From: Streptomyces rimosus
Lineage (GTDB): Bacteria > Actinomycetota > Actinomycetes > Streptomycetales > Streptomycetaceae
DNA length: 64,000 nt
Reading direction: 5' to 3'
Assembly: GCF_008704655.1 (NCBI RefSeq)
Contig: NZ_CP023688.1
Coordinates: 9,179,001 to 9,243,000 of the forward strand
The notes under the pieces are model-generated. The model worked only from the letters and a program-made list of their open reading frames with translations, searched no databases and was not told where the DNA came from. A program made the position numbers and the translations under genes. Positions 63,093-64,000 of this stretch are shown here, in pieces (positions within the stretch are counted from its first letter, which is position 1; every line of letters starts with the position of its first letter).

Positions 63093-63309
63093 CCCGCCAG
63101 CATGCCTGTGCTTGATTTCTTGGCTCAGCAGACGTGCCCCTGCTGTTGTCGCAGTGCGGGTGGTCAATGGGCGGATGGTCTTGGATGGTGGCGGCGGTGA
63201 GCCGGGGCTCGCCGCCGCCTTGAACGCGCACCCGTCCGAGGCTTCACCGGGCTAACCCCATCGATCTGAGGCGCCGGATGCGGCATAAGGCCCGTCCCGC
63301 GAACGGTCC

Positions 63310-64000
63310 TCAGGCCCTACGCCGATGCAAGCGATCCGCGATGCGGTCGACCGTCCAGGCGGCGTGCAGCGTCGGCGCGCTGAGGACGGGCGGAGCGAAG
63401 CGTGGCCGCGCGCGCCATACGGCGGCGAGGTCATCGTGCATCCGGTCGCCGGCGAGCCGGTCGGCGAGCAGCGTTCCGAGGTAGGGGGACTGGGCGAGGC
63501 CGTGGCCGTTGCAACCGATGGCGTAGAAGACGTTCTTCGCCGCCTCTCCGGCGACCGGCAGCAGCGACGACGTCATCGCGATCCACCCGCCCCAGGCGCG
63601 TTGCGGCGCGATGTCGCTGAGCGACGGGAACCGCTCGTGGAAGCCGCGGACGAGGTCCGCCACGACCGCGTCGTCCGGCTCGCGGACGCCCAGCGCTCCC
63701 GGCGCGGTCCGCAGCCGGCGGGTTCCGAACATGACCGTGCCGCGTGGCGTGGGCCGGTAGTTCTCCAGGATCGTGTGCGGGGTGATGATGCCGACGCGCC
63801 TCGTCCAGCCGGTCGCGGCCAGGCGTTCGGGGTCGACCGGTTCGGTCTCGACCAGGCTGGTCCAGATAGGTGTAACCATCCGCTTCGGGGCGATCGCGAG
63901 GTCGCGGGAGTAGGCGTTGGTGGCCAGAATGACCCGCTCGGCGCGGACGCGGCCGCCGGGCACGCTGACGACGGCTCCCGTGGCATGGGGCTCGACGGCG
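63310..64000 (-). CDS. Partial FAD-dependent oxidoreductase of the DAO type
   Basis: The last 230 or so residues of a D-amino acid/glycine-oxidase-like flavoprotein that runs off the right edge of the window. VILATNAYSRDL is the loop near the isoalloxazine, ENYRPTPRGTVMFGTRRL and AWGGWIAMTSSLLPVAGE belong to the substrate domain, and YAIGCNGHGLAQSPYLG is the FAD-binding tail. It would oxidise an amine or amino acid. Its start is outside the window. It may belong with the amine oxidase/RidA group. Confidence 0.82.
   Translation of the reverse strand, partial: AVEPHATGAVVSVPGGRVRAERVILATNAYSRDLAIAPKRMVTPIWTSLVETEPVDPERLAATGWTRRVGIITPHTILENYRPTPRGTVMFGTRRLRTAPGALGVREPDDAVVADLVRGFHERFPSLSDIAPQRAWGGWIAMTSSLLPVAGEAAKNVFYAIGCNGHGLAQSPYLGTLLADRLAGDRMHDDLAAVWRARPRFAPPVLSAPTLHAAWTVDRIADRLHRRRA

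Overview
The window looks like part of an accessory or sub-terminal arm of a Streptomyces chromosome, or a very close relative. Base composition is strongly GC-rich and third codon positions are nearly all G or C. GTG and TTG starts with GGAGG-type ribosome sites are frequent. The family content also fits: ALF-repeat secreted protein, GH18 chitinase with CBM2 and FnIII modules, AA10 polysaccharide monooxygenase, DUF4232 lipoprotein, and a catalytically altered trypsin-fold protein with VCBS repeats. Many regulator/enzyme pairs and many decayed genes point to an accessory region. The only clear core biosynthetic gene is argG.

Layout. 0.1-7.3 kb: an HTH protein, a hydrolase/PucR divergent pair, a MerR gene coupled to a broken membrane gene carrying an octanucleotide tandem array, a LysR/PhzF divergent pair and a NucS-like pseudogene. 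7.5-17.2 kb: secreted proteins, namely a 1124-residue ALF-repeat protein followed by a small four-helix membrane protein (possible toxin/immunity pair), a small exported protein, a pseudoprotease with VCBS repeats and a chitinase. 17.2-21 kb: 2H and HIT proteins, a DJ-1-like protein and an RTX-repeat protein. 21-26 kb: GXWXG/DUF4334, argG behind an ArgR-like box, a second PhzF-like gene, a membrane-anchored Mrr nuclease and DUF4279. 26.3-38.4 kb: TetR/SDR, cupin, class C serine hydrolase, GNAT, IMPase-like, YqeY-like, DUF4232, epoxide hydrolase, AraC, MFS/HxlR and a DMT-transporter fragment. 38.7-41 kb: a sphingomyelinase D/PLD-like enzyme, an AA10 LPMO and a small secreted Cys protein. 41.3-44.9 kb: wreck of a Tn3-family transposon (transposase and recombinase pseudogenes) enclosing a dienelactone-hydrolase-like gene. 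44.9-47.6 kb: small hypothetical genes including a possible toxin-antitoxin-like pair. 47.8-54.3 kb: acylphosphatase, nitronate monooxygenase/LysR, quinone-oxidoreductase-like, class III CoA transferase and lipase. 54.8-58.6 kb: a two-gene operon of membrane-anchored coiled-coil proteins, a decayed DUF4232 copy, a secreted protein, a C45-type amidohydrolase and an AraC fragment. 58.6-64 kb: amine oxidase, TetR, PhyH-type dioxygenase, RidA, DUF1345 and a partial DAO-type oxidoreductase.

How genes may work together. The amine oxidase and the dioxygenase/RidA pair have near-identical promoter segments in which a TetR-type half-site overlaps the -35 element. This suggests one regulon for amine catabolism with RidA removing reactive imines. 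The chitinase and the LPMO share a DasR (dre)-like motif, suggesting joint control by N-acetylglucosamine signalling. Several genes (pucR, merR, argG, the TetR at 27.1 kb, the IMPase-like gene and small ORFs) have a -10-like hexamer 6-7 nt before the ATG and no ribosome site, so they are probably leaderless. All assignments come from reading the sequence and from knowledge of the families; no database search was run.
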